Shown in pieces: positions 17,413 to 25,811 of a stretch of DNA of 64,000 nt (position 1 is its first letter; the number at the start of each line of letters is the position of its first letter). Origin of the DNA: JAFEBO01 sp044221315 (lineage in GTDB: Bacteria > Planctomycetota > Phycisphaerae > Phycisphaerales > UBA1924); contig JBGAPK010000001.1 in the NCBI GenBank assembly GCA_044221315.1, positions 124,001 to 188,000 on the forward strand. Reading direction: 5' to 3'. Position numbers and translations under genes: made by a program. The notes beneath the pieces were generated by a model. It did not search any database and was not told where the DNA came from. It saw only the letters and a program-made list of their open reading frames with translations.

Positions 17413-19071
17413 ATGCGGGATCGAGTCGGGTGCAACCTGATAGCAGGCTCATTGCTGGCCACCGGCCTGGCGCTGGTGGGCGCGCCCATGCTCTGGGCGC
17501 TCACATCCGCGCTCAAAGAGAGCGGTCTGTTGGCCCCGCTCCCGATCGAGTCAGGCACCGCAATCGGGGCGGCGACTCAAGCCCCGGCGGCAAATCAGCT
17601 TCGCTTCTTTTCGCTCGCGATCACCCTCGCCACTTTCGGATGGGCGAGCGCGATCGCCCTCATCGCGACAGCGCTCGGCTGGCCGGCGGCTTGGTTGCTC
17701 CGGGCACGCGGGTGGCGATTCCTTCCATTGCTCGGCGCCCCCCTGCTCCTTCCCAACTATCTTGCGTTCGGCGCGTTCAACCTGATGCGTGCGCCGGGTA
17801 CGTGGTTCGGTGATCTGCTCGAACGCTCCTCGCGGGGAGAGTTGGCGTGGTTGCCTTCCGCCGCGGGGCGTGCTCTGGCCATTGGTGGCCTTGGAATCTG
17901 GGCGGCGCCCATCGCGGCAGTCGTTCTGGCTGTGTGGCTGCGCCGCGTCGATTCGCAGACGTGGGAACAGGTGGCTCTCGATGCCCACCCCGGACGTTGG
18001 CGCGGCGGGCTTTCCATTCTGCGGCACAAAGTCAGCCTTTCGATGCCCGGTCTCGCGGCGGCGGTTCTGCTGATCACCGTCCTCATGCTCGGCTCGGCTA
18101 TCCCGCTGCACGTCGCCCGCGTCGAGACGCTCACGATCCGCGTCTGGCTGGCGATGGATCTTCTGCCTCAGGACCGGCAATGGCGTGCGTGGGTCATCGC
18201 GTGGCCGATGCTTCTTGCCGCCATCGCTGCCTCGTGGTGGATCGCTCGGGAACTCGGCGCTGCGGAAACCAGCCCGAGCGCAGAACCGGCGCGGCTGTCA
18301 CCTCGTGTTGTGGGTCGGGGGGCTGCCGCGGGCGCGATTGGCCTGGTCGCATTGGGCGCTCTGGTGCCCTTTGTGCTCTTCGTCTCGCATATCGCGTCGG
18401 CGGGCGGATTTGTCACATTCATGCGGCTCTACCGCAGTCAATTCATGAACAGCGGGCTCGTCGCGGCAGGGGTGGCGCTCGGGGCAGTTGCGCTCATGCT
18501 CCTTTCATGGGTTGGCACACTTGCGGGCGGCGGCGCACGGCGAATGGTCCGCTCTAGCGCCTTCCTGTTCGCTCTCGGGGCTCTGATACCGGGAGTCATG
18601 CTCGCCGTCTGGTCCGGGTCCCTTGTTCGGGCCTCCTGCCCCCGCCTGGAAGACAGCCCGTGGCTCCTCGTCCTGATGCACTTGGCGCGCTTCGGGATCG
18701 TCCCGATCGCTCTGGGCTGCTGGCTCGCCGCGTCCGAACCCCGCGAGCAGCGGGATCAACGCCGGCTCGACGGCGCTACCGGCGTTTGGGGCCTGATGCG
18801 GGCTGCTGTTGCCGGGCACGCGCGAGCTCTTTTCGCCGGCGGAATCATCGCGGGCGTCCTGAGCCTGCACGAGATCGAATCGTCCATCATCCTCCAGCCG
18901 CCGGGAATCGATACGGTTTCCCGTGCCATTCTGAACCAACTGCACTTCGCCCGCACTCAAGAACTGTCCGCGGCGGGGATTCTGCTGCTTTCCGTGGGCC
19001 TTGCGGGCGGGGTGCTCGCACTTTGGCTGCTTCGACCCGAGGAACCAAGAGACCGGCGGAGAGCCGATTGA
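17413..19071 (+). CDS. ABC transporter permease, fused two-domain type (Fe3+/thiamine/sulfate-like)
   Basis: A 552-aa inner-membrane protein with about twelve hydrophobic spans in two homologous halves, as in FbpB/ThiP-like permeases. EQVALDAHPGRWRG is an EAA-type loop for contacting an ATPase. In the second half, LHEIESSIILQPPGIDTVS is close to the ferric-iron permease consensus. No ATPase of the matching type and no solute-binding protein adjoin it, so the substrate is open. It diverges from the Xaa-Pro peptidase across 94 bases, and the NHL lipoprotein follows about 100 bases later. Confidence 0.8.
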   Translation: MRDRVGCNLIAGSLLATGLALVGAPMLWALTSALKESGLLAPLPIESGTAIGAATQAPAANQLRFFSLAITLATFGWASAIALIATALGWPAAWLLRARGWRFLPLLGAPLLLPNYLAFGAFNLMRAPGTWFGDLLERSSRGELAWLPSAAGRALAIGGLGIWAAPIAAVVLAVWLRRVDSQTWEQVALDAHPGRWRGGLSILRHKVSLSMPGLAAAVLLITVLMLGSAIPLHVARVETLTIRVWLAMDLLPQDRQWRAWVIAWPMLLAAIAASWWIARELGAAETSPSAEPARLSPRVVGRGAAAGAIGLVALGALVPFVLFVSHIASAGGFVTFMRLYRSQFMNSGLVAAGVALGAVALMLLSWVGTLAGGGARRMVRSSAFLFALGALIPGVMLAVWSGSLVRASCPRLEDSPWLLVLMHLARFGIVPIALGCWLAASEPREQRDQRRLDGATGVWGLMRAAVAGHARALFAGGIIAGVLSLHEIESSIILQPPGIDTVSRAILNQLHFARTQELSAAGILLLSVGLAGGVLALWLLRPEEPRDRRRAD

Positions 19072-19173
19072 TGCGTCCCGAGCGATAGCGAGCCCGCCGG
19101 GAGCCGAATTGAGCAACCCGGACCGCTTTCTTCCGAACACAATCGGGGAGGTTCTTCATAGGATGTGCACCCA

Positions 19174-20313
19174 ATGCACCAAGCCCGATGGGCAATGCCG
19201 CGAATGCTCCTTGCCGCCGGCATTGCCGTCTTGATTGCGGGCTGTGGCGATTCGGGCGGGTCGGATTCGCGTCCGCTGTCGGTCGTTCGCGCCATTGGCG
19301 AGGTCGGCATCAGCCCCGGACAGTTTGCGTTCCCACGCTGTCTCGATTCGGACCATCGCTCTATCTGGGTCATCGACAAGGCGGCGCGGGTGCAACGGCT
19401 TGAGGCGGGCACGGGAAGACCGATCAGCGGCTGGCGCATGCCGGAGTTTGCCGCGGGAAAGCCGACCGGACTCTGCGTTTTCGATCCAACGGGGAAGGAT
19501 GAGGACGAATTGCTCTTCGTTCCCGACACGCACTACCACCGGGTGATGGTGTACCGGGCGCCCGAGGACGGAGCGACGACGAATGAGCCGATCGCCAGTT
19601 TCGGGCAGTACGGGACTGGTCCGGGGCAATTCATCTATCTGACCGATGTTGCCGTGCTGCCAACCCCGGACGGAAAGCACGCCGCCCGGCTCTATGTGAG
19701 CGAGTATGGCGGCAACGACCGGATCTCGATTTTCGAGCCTGACGATGCCGGTTCTTATCGATTCGTCCGCTCGTTCGGGCATTTCGGTGACAGCGCCGAT
19801 CCGAAGAACATCGAATTCAGCCGGCCGCAGTCGATGGAAATCGATGTCGGGCGGAACCGCCTTGTCGTGACCGACGCGTGTAATCACCGCGTCGGCGTCT
19901 TTGACTTGGAAGGCAACCTCGTCCGCTGGATCCCCGGAGCCGACCAACTCACGGTCGATCAGACTCAACTACACGACCATTCCGCGCTCTTCCGCTATCC
20001 GTACGGCTTGGTCTTGCTCGCCGACGGAACCGCGCTCATTTCCGAACAGGGTGCCGCATGTATTTCCCGGATCGATCTTGATCACGGCGTTGTACTTGAA
20101 CGACAGGGTCGCCCGGGAAGGGGCGAAGGCGAACTTATCACGCCGTGGGGTGTCACAGTGGAGGGTGGCAGCGCCTACGCGCTGGACTCCGGCAATAACC
20201 GCGTTCTTTCCTTTGCCGCCCCCGCGCCGCGCCTGAACCAGTCGCGGACCGCGGGGCTCGCCGTTGCCCCTGCGAATTCCGGCCCCCGCAACGAGAGCGA
20301 GGGCGCTCGGTGA
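19174..20313 (+). CDS. NHL-repeat beta-propeller lipoprotein
   Basis: A 379-aa lipoprotein: the signal ends LIAGC, and the mature part is a six-bladed NHL propeller. Blades can be traced by repeats such as GTGPGQFIYLTDVAV, FSRPQSMEIDV, NHRVGVFDLEGN and ITPWGVTVEGG. NHL propellers usually bind ligands or act as scaffolds. ATG 19174 was chosen over the in-frame GTG 19165, since AGGA lies about 10 bases upstream of it. Its stop overlaps the GTG of the large VWA gene (GTGA), so the two are translationally coupled and the propeller probably belongs to the same complex. Confidence 0.85.
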   Translation: MHQARWAMPRMLLAAGIAVLIAGCGDSGGSDSRPLSVVRAIGEVGISPGQFAFPRCLDSDHRSIWVIDKAARVQRLEAGTGRPISGWRMPEFAAGKPTGLCVFDPTGKDEDELLFVPDTHYHRVMVYRAPEDGATTNEPIASFGQYGTGPGQFIYLTDVAVLPTPDGKHAARLYVSEYGGNDRISIFEPDDAGSYRFVRSFGHFGDSADPKNIEFSRPQSMEIDVGRNRLVVTDACNHRVGVFDLEGNLVRWIPGADQLTVDQTQLHDHSALFRYPYGLVLLADGTALISEQGAACISRIDLDHGVVLERQGRPGRGEGELITPWGVTVEGGSAYALDSGNNRVLSFAAPAPRLNQSRTAGLAVAPANSGPRNESEGAR

Positions 20314-23312
20314 CGCCAACGCTCGCGGCACTTGTGGCGGGTCCGGTGCAGTTCGATGCACCCACGTGGCTGCTCGTCGGCGCTGGCCTGGGGCTCGTTT
20401 CGATCTGGATGGCCCGACGCTCCATCGCCGGTCTCGGGCCGGTCGCGCGCTGGGTCTCGCTCTTCGCCCGGCTTTCCCTGCTGATGCTGATCTTCGGAAC
20501 GCTTGCCGAACCTCAGCTTCGACGCGTCGGCAAGGACGTCGCGGTCATCGCCGTGCTCGACTCCAGCCAATCCGTCCCCGCCGATCTGCAGGCTCGGGTC
20601 GACCGCTTTCTCGAAAAGGCGCGCGAAGGCGACCGGCACGAGGACGACTTGCTCGGCTCCATCACGATGGCCCGAAGCGCGATCGTGCAGCAACTCCCGA
20701 GCAAGCTGAACAAACAGATCGAACGCCAGAACGTTGGCCCGGCCGATGGCAGCAATCTCGCCGCCGGCGTTCGCATGGCCCTCGCTCTTCCGGTCGAAGG
20801 AGCCGCCCGCCGCATCGTGCTCGCGACCGACGGCAACGAGACGGAAGATTCGCTGGTGCAGGCCGCGGAGGCCGCGAAGGCCGCCGGCGTCCCCATCGAT
20901 GTCCTCCCGCTCCGCTTCAAGTACGACAGCGAAGTGCTGGTCGATCGGCTCGTCGCGCCCGCGACCGCCCGCCAGGGCGAAACGATGAGCCTTCGCGCCG
21001 TCCTTCAATCAACCAAGTCCGTCAGCGGCAAACTCGTCATCACGCTGAACGGTCAGCCGATCGACCTCTCCGGCGGCGGCGGCCAGCTCGGAATGGACAT
21101 CGACCTCAAGCCCGGATCCAACGTCTTCACGGTGCCGGTCATCGCCCCCCGCCACGGCGCCCAGGAATTCCGGGCGATCTTCGAGCCCAAAATGGTCGGC
21201 GGCAGGCCCACCGGAGACACCGTTCTCGAAAACAACGTCGCTTCCGCCGTCACGTTCGTCAGCGGCGAGGGACGCGTGCTCGTCGTCTCAGCCGGCGATA
21301 AAGAATCCGGCGAGCTCGTGAGCGCCCTTCGAAAATCCGGCATTCAGGTCGAGGAGATCCCCCCCGAGGCCGCGCCGCGCACGCTCACCGAGTGGAGCGC
21401 CTACGACGCCGTCGTCCTCGTCAATCAGCCCGCCTTCAACTTCAGCCAGGCCCAGCAGGAAGAAATGAAGCGCTACGTCCAGGACGCCGGAGGCGGGCTC
21501 GTCATGACCGGCGGCCCCGACGCCCTCGGCGCCGGAGGCTGGATCGGGTCTCCCGTTGAGGATGCACTGCCCGTCCGCCTCGATCCGCCGCAGAAACGCC
21601 AGCTCCCCAAAGGCGCGCTGGTTCTCATCACGCACTCGGTCGAGATGCCCAACGGCGTCTTCTACGGCAAGCAGACCGCGATGGCCGCGATCAATGCTCT
21701 CTCCCGCCTCGATCTCGCCGGCGTCATCGAATACAACCCGATGTACAGCACCGATTGGGTTCATCCGCTCCAAGAAGTTGGCGATGGCGCCTCGATCAAG
21801 CGGGCCATCAACAACCTCGTCTTCGGCGACATGCCCGACTTCACTCCGGTGGTACGCCTCGCCTATCAGGGCCTGGTCAAGGCCAACGCGGGGCAGAAGC
21901 ATGTCATCATCATCTCCGACGGCGACCCGCAGCCGCCCCCCACTTCTCTCCTTCAGGATTACGTCAACGCCAAGATCACCATCTCCACCGTCGGCGTCTT
22001 CCCGCACTCGGGCATGGACACCAAGAAAATGTCCGACATGGCCACCTTTACTGGGGGCCGCCACTACGACGTGAACACACAGGCCGCGCTCGCCACTCTG
22101 CCGCAGATCTTCACGAAGGAAGCCCAGACGGTGAAGCGCCCGCTCATCTGGGAGGGCGATCCATTCTCTCCCGCCATCGCCGGCGGCGTGCTCGACACGC
22201 TCCGAGGCGTCAAGGCCGTCCCCGCCATCGGCGGCTATGTCGTCGCGGCCGATCGCGAGGGCCTCTCGCAGGTCACGCTCCGAGGAAAGGAAAACGACGC
22301 GATCGGCGCCCAGTGGCAATTCGGCCTCGGGCGCAGCATCGTCTTCACCAGCGATGTCTCCTCGCGCTGGGGCAAGAGCTGGATCGCCTGGCCGGGCTTC
22401 AAGAGTTTCTGGGAGCAGCAAATCCGCTGGGCCATGCGCCCGAGCGGTTCGCCCAACGTCCGTGTTACGACGGAAGTGCAGGGCTCGAACGCCCGCATCT
22501 TCATTGATGCTCTCGATTCCAAGGGCGAACGCCTGAACTTCGCCGCCTTCCGCGGGCGGGTGGCGATGCCCGACGGCACAAGCCAGACGGTGGATATCCG
22601 CCAGGTCGGGCCGGGACGCTACGAGGGGGTCATCAAGAACCCGCCGCCCGGCACTTCCATAGTCGGCCTCGTCTATTCCGCTCCCGGGGACAACGGCCCG
22701 ATCGAGGGCTCGGTGCAGGCCGCGGTCAACCGTCCCTTTGCCGACGAGTTCCGCGTGCTCGAAGACAACTTCGCGCTCCTTGAACAAGTCCGTTCCATCA
22801 GCGGCGGCAGGCTCCTTGTCGACGACCCGTTGAAAAACGACCTCTGGTCGCGCGATGGTCTCAAGATGCCGGTCGCGCTCCGTCCGATCTGGAGTTGGTT
22901 CGCGCTCGCCGCAGCAGGGATGTTCCTGCTCGATGTCGGCGTCCGTCGGGTCCGCGTGGACCTGCTCGCGCTGGCGCGGACCGGCCTCAGCTTCTTCTCC
23001 CGCGCCAAGGAAAAGCAAAGCCAGCAGATCGACCGTCTTCAGGCCGCACGCGAACTGGCACGACAGGGCATGGCCGCCCGGGCGGGAGATCGACCTCCGG
23101 ATGCGGATGCAATGGCCGCCGCCACTGTCAAGTTCGAGGCCGAGGCCGGCGCAAAGCCCGCCGCGCCGATCATCGATGCGCCGACGATTCCAAGAGGGCC
23201 CGCCAAACCAGCAGATATCGAGAAACAGGAATCACCGAAGCAGGACGCGTCGGAAGGAATGTCCGCGCTGCTCAAAGCCAAGAAACGCGCCCGCGATGAA
23301 ATGAACGAGTGA
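20310..23312 (+). CDS. Large membrane protein with VWA and glutamine-amidotransferase-like domains
   Basis: A 1000-aa protein with a GTG start overlapping the preceding stop. Two N-terminal membrane spans (about 19-66) are followed by a von Willebrand A domain with the metal-site motif DSSQS. A GATase1-like section comes next (about 325-430; VLVVSAGDKESGELV, GGGLVMTGGPDALG), then a second VWA-like fold (about 430-600; VIIISDGDP), a beta-rich region, and a C-terminal membrane span (FALAAAGMFLLDVGV) with a charged cytoplasmic tail. The architecture matches VWA/DUF1355-type proteins that accompany MoxR ATPases. The domains probably face the periplasm. Confidence 0.85.
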   Translation: MTPTLAALVAGPVQFDAPTWLLVGAGLGLVSIWMARRSIAGLGPVARWVSLFARLSLLMLIFGTLAEPQLRRVGKDVAVIAVLDSSQSVPADLQARVDRFLEKAREGDRHEDDLLGSITMARSAIVQQLPSKLNKQIERQNVGPADGSNLAAGVRMALALPVEGAARRIVLATDGNETEDSLVQAAEAAKAAGVPIDVLPLRFKYDSEVLVDRLVAPATARQGETMSLRAVLQSTKSVSGKLVITLNGQPIDLSGGGGQLGMDIDLKPGSNVFTVPVIAPRHGAQEFRAIFEPKMVGGRPTGDTVLENNVASAVTFVSGEGRVLVVSAGDKESGELVSALRKSGIQVEEIPPEAAPRTLTEWSAYDAVVLVNQPAFNFSQAQQEEMKRYVQDAGGGLVMTGGPDALGAGGWIGSPVEDALPVRLDPPQKRQLPKGALVLITHSVEMPNGVFYGKQTAMAAINALSRLDLAGVIEYNPMYSTDWVHPLQEVGDGASIKRAINNLVFGDMPDFTPVVRLAYQGLVKANAGQKHVIIISDGDPQPPPTSLLQDYVNAKITISTVGVFPHSGMDTKKMSDMATFTGGRHYDVNTQAALATLPQIFTKEAQTVKRPLIWEGDPFSPAIAGGVLDTLRGVKAVPAIGGYVVAADREGLSQVTLRGKENDAIGAQWQFGLGRSIVFTSDVSSRWGKSWIAWPGFKSFWEQQIRWAMRPSGSPNVRVTTEVQGSNARIFIDALDSKGERLNFAAFRGRVAMPDGTSQTVDIRQVGPGRYEGVIKNPPPGTSIVGLVYSAPGDNGPIEGSVQAAVNRPFADEFRVLEDNFALLEQVRSISGGRLLVDDPLKNDLWSRDGLKMPVALRPIWSWFALAAAGMFLLDVGVRRVRVDLLALARTGLSFFSRAKEKQSQQIDRLQAARELARQGMAARAGDRPPDADAMAAATVKFEAEAGAKPAAPIIDAPTIPRGPAKPADIEKQESPKQDASEGMSALLKAKKRARDEMNE

Positions 23313-23328
23313 CTTGGAAGGAAGAAAT

Positions 23329-23364
23329 AGGTCCAATAGGACCTAGAGGACCCATAGGACCTAT
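23329..23364 (+). repeat. Four tandem 9-bp units (AGGACCTAT type) upstream of moxR
   Basis: Four back-to-back units: AGGTCCAAT, AGGACCTAG, AGGACCCAT, AGGACCTAT. The array fills half of the 77-base space between the VWA gene and moxR, and is also partly self-complementary (ATAGGTCC against GGACCTAT). It is 25 bases from the moxR start codon. Confidence 0.85.
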
Positions 23365-23389
23365 TCACACTCCGCACCGGAATTCTCCA

Positions 23390-24424
23390 ATGACCCCAAC
23401 CGAACTCTCCCCAGAACAGATCAAAGCCGAATGCCAAGCCTTCCGCGACACCTTCGCGAAGCTCAAGGGCGAGATCGGCAAGGTCATCGTCGGTCACGGC
23501 GACGTTGTCGAGGCCGTGCTCGTCTCCCTCTTCGCCGGCGGCAATGTCCTGCTCGAAGGTGTCCCCGGCCTGGGCAAGACGCTCCTCGTTCGAACGCTGG
23601 CGAAGACGCTGAGCCTGCCGTTCAGCCGCATCCAATTCACGCCCGACCTGATGCCGGCCGACGTGATCGGCACCAACATCGTCATGGAAGACCCGGCAAC
23701 CGGCCGACGCAAATTCGAGTTCCAACGCGGGCCGATCTTCGCCCAAGTCGTCCTCGCCGACGAAATCAACCGCGCCACGCCCAAGACTCAGTCGGCCTTG
23801 CTTGAAGCCATGCAGGAGCGGAGCGTGACCGTCGCCGGCATCAGCCACAAACTGGCCGCGCCCTTCCTCGTCCTCGCGACACAGAACCCGATCGAGCAGG
23901 AGGGAACGTACCCCCTCCCCGAAGCCCAGCTCGACCGATTCATCTTTAAGATCGTCGTCGGCTACAGCAAGCTCGACGACCTCATCACCATCCTCGATCG
24001 CACCACCGGCCAGGACAACCCCGACGCCCTGAACGTCCTTGATGGCCCCGGAATCCTGAAAGGCCAGGACCTCGTCCGAGGCGTCATCGTCGCCCCGCAT
24101 GTCAAGGACTATGTCGCCCGCCTCGTCCTCGCGACGCACCCGGGCACGCAGACTGCCGCGGGAGGAGCGGACGGGCCGACCAATAAGTACATCCGCTGCG
24201 GGGCGTCCCCGCGTGCGGCACAGGCGCTCCTCCTCGGCGCCAAAGTGAAGGCACTCATCGACGGCCGCTTCCATGCGAGCTACGCGGATGTGAAGTCGCT
24301 TGCCGCGCTGTCGTTGCGGCATCGGCTGCTGCTGAACTTTGAAGCCGAGGCGGACAAGATCGATCCGGATTCAATCGTGCGGCAGATCCTGGAATTGACG
24401 CCGACGGGGCCGGAGAAGAAGTAG
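23390..24424 (+). CDS. MoxR-family AAA+ ATPase
   Basis: A 344-aa cytoplasmic ATPase thought to act as a chaperone that matures or activates membrane VWA proteins. Walker A GVPGLGKT is at 57-64, Walker B VVLADEINRA near 120, with sensor region ATQNPIEQEGTYPLPEAQLDRF fragments (ATQNPIEQEG, LPEAQLDRF) intact. The ATG at 23390 was preferred over an upstream start whose codons fall inside the 9-bp repeat. It sits between two VWA genes and just before DUF5076 and DUF58, the standard setting of this family. Confidence 0.95.
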   Translation: MTPTELSPEQIKAECQAFRDTFAKLKGEIGKVIVGHGDVVEAVLVSLFAGGNVLLEGVPGLGKTLLVRTLAKTLSLPFSRIQFTPDLMPADVIGTNIVMEDPATGRRKFEFQRGPIFAQVVLADEINRATPKTQSALLEAMQERSVTVAGISHKLAAPFLVLATQNPIEQEGTYPLPEAQLDRFIFKIVVGYSKLDDLITILDRTTGQDNPDALNVLDGPGILKGQDLVRGVIVAPHVKDYVARLVLATHPGTQTAAGGADGPTNKYIRCGASPRAAQALLLGAKVKALIDGRFHASYADVKSLAALSLRHRLLLNFEAEADKIDPDSIVRQILELTPTGPEKK

Positions 24425-24464
24425 CCCAAACGCGAAGACGCCCGAGCACTGCACGGAGTTCACA

Positions 24465-24770
24465 ATGTTTCGTTCGCACCCCACCGAACTTCCCATTCCA
24501 GCCGTCGTGAAAGCGGATCAAACTGCGGTCGAAATTCTTCGCGTTTGGACTGGTTCACGAGTGACTGTGACCCTTACTCCAAACGCATTCGAGAACTCGG
24601 CGGCCTGGGGCTTGTTGATGATGGATATCGCCCGCCATGCTGCCCGCGCGATCAGCGAGCGCCAGAGACTATCCGCAGATCAAGCCCTCGCGAGCATCCT
24701 TCAAGGATTTGATGCCGAACGCGAATCACCGACAGACTCGCTAACTGGGTCAATCGAGAAACAGCAATGA
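24465..24770 (+). CDS. DUF5076-like small protein
   Basis: A 101-aa soluble protein without signal peptide. The core VEILRVWTGSRVTVTL followed by AAWGLLMMDIARHAA matches my knowledge of DUF5076, whose function is not known. It lies 40 bases after moxR and 75 before the DUF58 gene. Its conserved core and position suggest an accessory of the MoxR system rather than a spurious frame. Confidence 0.7.
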   Translation: MFRSHPTELPIPAVVKADQTAVEILRVWTGSRVTVTLTPNAFENSAAWGLLMMDIARHAARAISERQRLSADQALASILQGFDAERESPTDSLTGSIEKQQ

Positions 24771-24845
24771 GCACCTTGTCACTCGCCGCGCACACCATGG
24801 CTTTCTCCGCCTGACTCCGCACCCTCCGCGTTCTGTCGAATTCAA

Positions 24846-25811
24846 ATGCTCCGAACCGCCTCCATCTCCCGCCCGCAAAAGCTCGAGGGCCTCCTCAGCA
24901 CCTCGCTCATTTCCCGCCTCGACCCTCTCGACCTCGCCTCCCGGCGGGTCTTCTTCGGCAAGCTCAAGGGCGAACGCCGCTCCAAGAAGCGCGGCCACTC
25001 CGTCGAGTTCGCCGACCATCGCCCCTACGTCTCCGGCGACGACATCCGCCATATCGACTGGAACATCTTCGGCCGCCTCGACAAGCTCTTTCTCAAGCTC
25101 TTCCTCGAAGAAGAAGACCTCTCCCTCCACGTCGTCCTCGACGCCTCAGCCTCCTCCGACTGCGGCGAGCCCAACAAGTTCCTCTTCATGCAGAAGGTCG
25201 CCATGGCCCTGGGCTACGTGGGCCTTGTCAACCTCAACCGCGTCGCCGCCAGCATCATGAGCGGCGGCCTCGACACTCCCGGCGCCGATCCGAAAGCCGT
25301 CGCGACGCAAGATCCCGGCACCGTCCGCTCCCTTCGCGATCTGCGCGGCCGCCGACGCGTGCACGACATGGCCCGCTTTCTCTGCTCGGTCACTCCCGGC
25401 GGAAAGCTGAACTTCCGCAAGGCGGCGGAGCGCATCGCCCTCACCCGCCGCGGCAAGGGCGTCATGCTCATCCTCTCCGATTTCTTCTTCAAGGACGGCT
25501 ACGAGGACGGCTTGCGCATTCTCGTCGGGCACGGCTATGACATCATTCTGCTTCAAGTGCTCAGCCCGCAGGAACTCGAACCCACCATCACCGGCGATCT
25601 TCGCTTGAAGGATGTCGAGGACGCCGATACCGCGGAGGTGACGGTGAGCGCGCCGCTCCTCAAGCGGTACAAGACCAATCTCGCCGCGTACTGCCAGAAA
25701 CTCCGCGAATTCGCGCTCCGGCGCGACATGGCCCTTCTCACTGTGAAGAGTGACGCCCCGATCGACGTGCTCGTCGCCGATCAATTGCGCCGACTGGGGG
25801 TGCTCAAGTGA
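24846..25811 (+). CDS. DUF58 domain protein
   Basis: A 321-aa cytoplasmic protein. The family signature RGHSVEFADHRPYVSGDDIRHIDW-type segment (GDDIRHIDWN) is clear, followed by a degenerate VWA-like fold (LHVVLDASASSDCG, GVMLILSDFF). DUF58 proteins are regular partners of MoxR ATPases. The last codons overlap the GTG start of the following gene (GTGA), so the two are coupled. Confidence 0.93.
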   Translation: MLRTASISRPQKLEGLLSTSLISRLDPLDLASRRVFFGKLKGERRSKKRGHSVEFADHRPYVSGDDIRHIDWNIFGRLDKLFLKLFLEEEDLSLHVVLDASASSDCGEPNKFLFMQKVAMALGYVGLVNLNRVAASIMSGGLDTPGADPKAVATQDPGTVRSLRDLRGRRRVHDMARFLCSVTPGGKLNFRKAAERIALTRRGKGVMLILSDFFFKDGYEDGLRILVGHGYDIILLQVLSPQELEPTITGDLRLKDVEDADTAEVTVSAPLLKRYKTNLAAYCQKLREFALRRDMALLTVKSDAPIDVLVADQLRRLGVLK

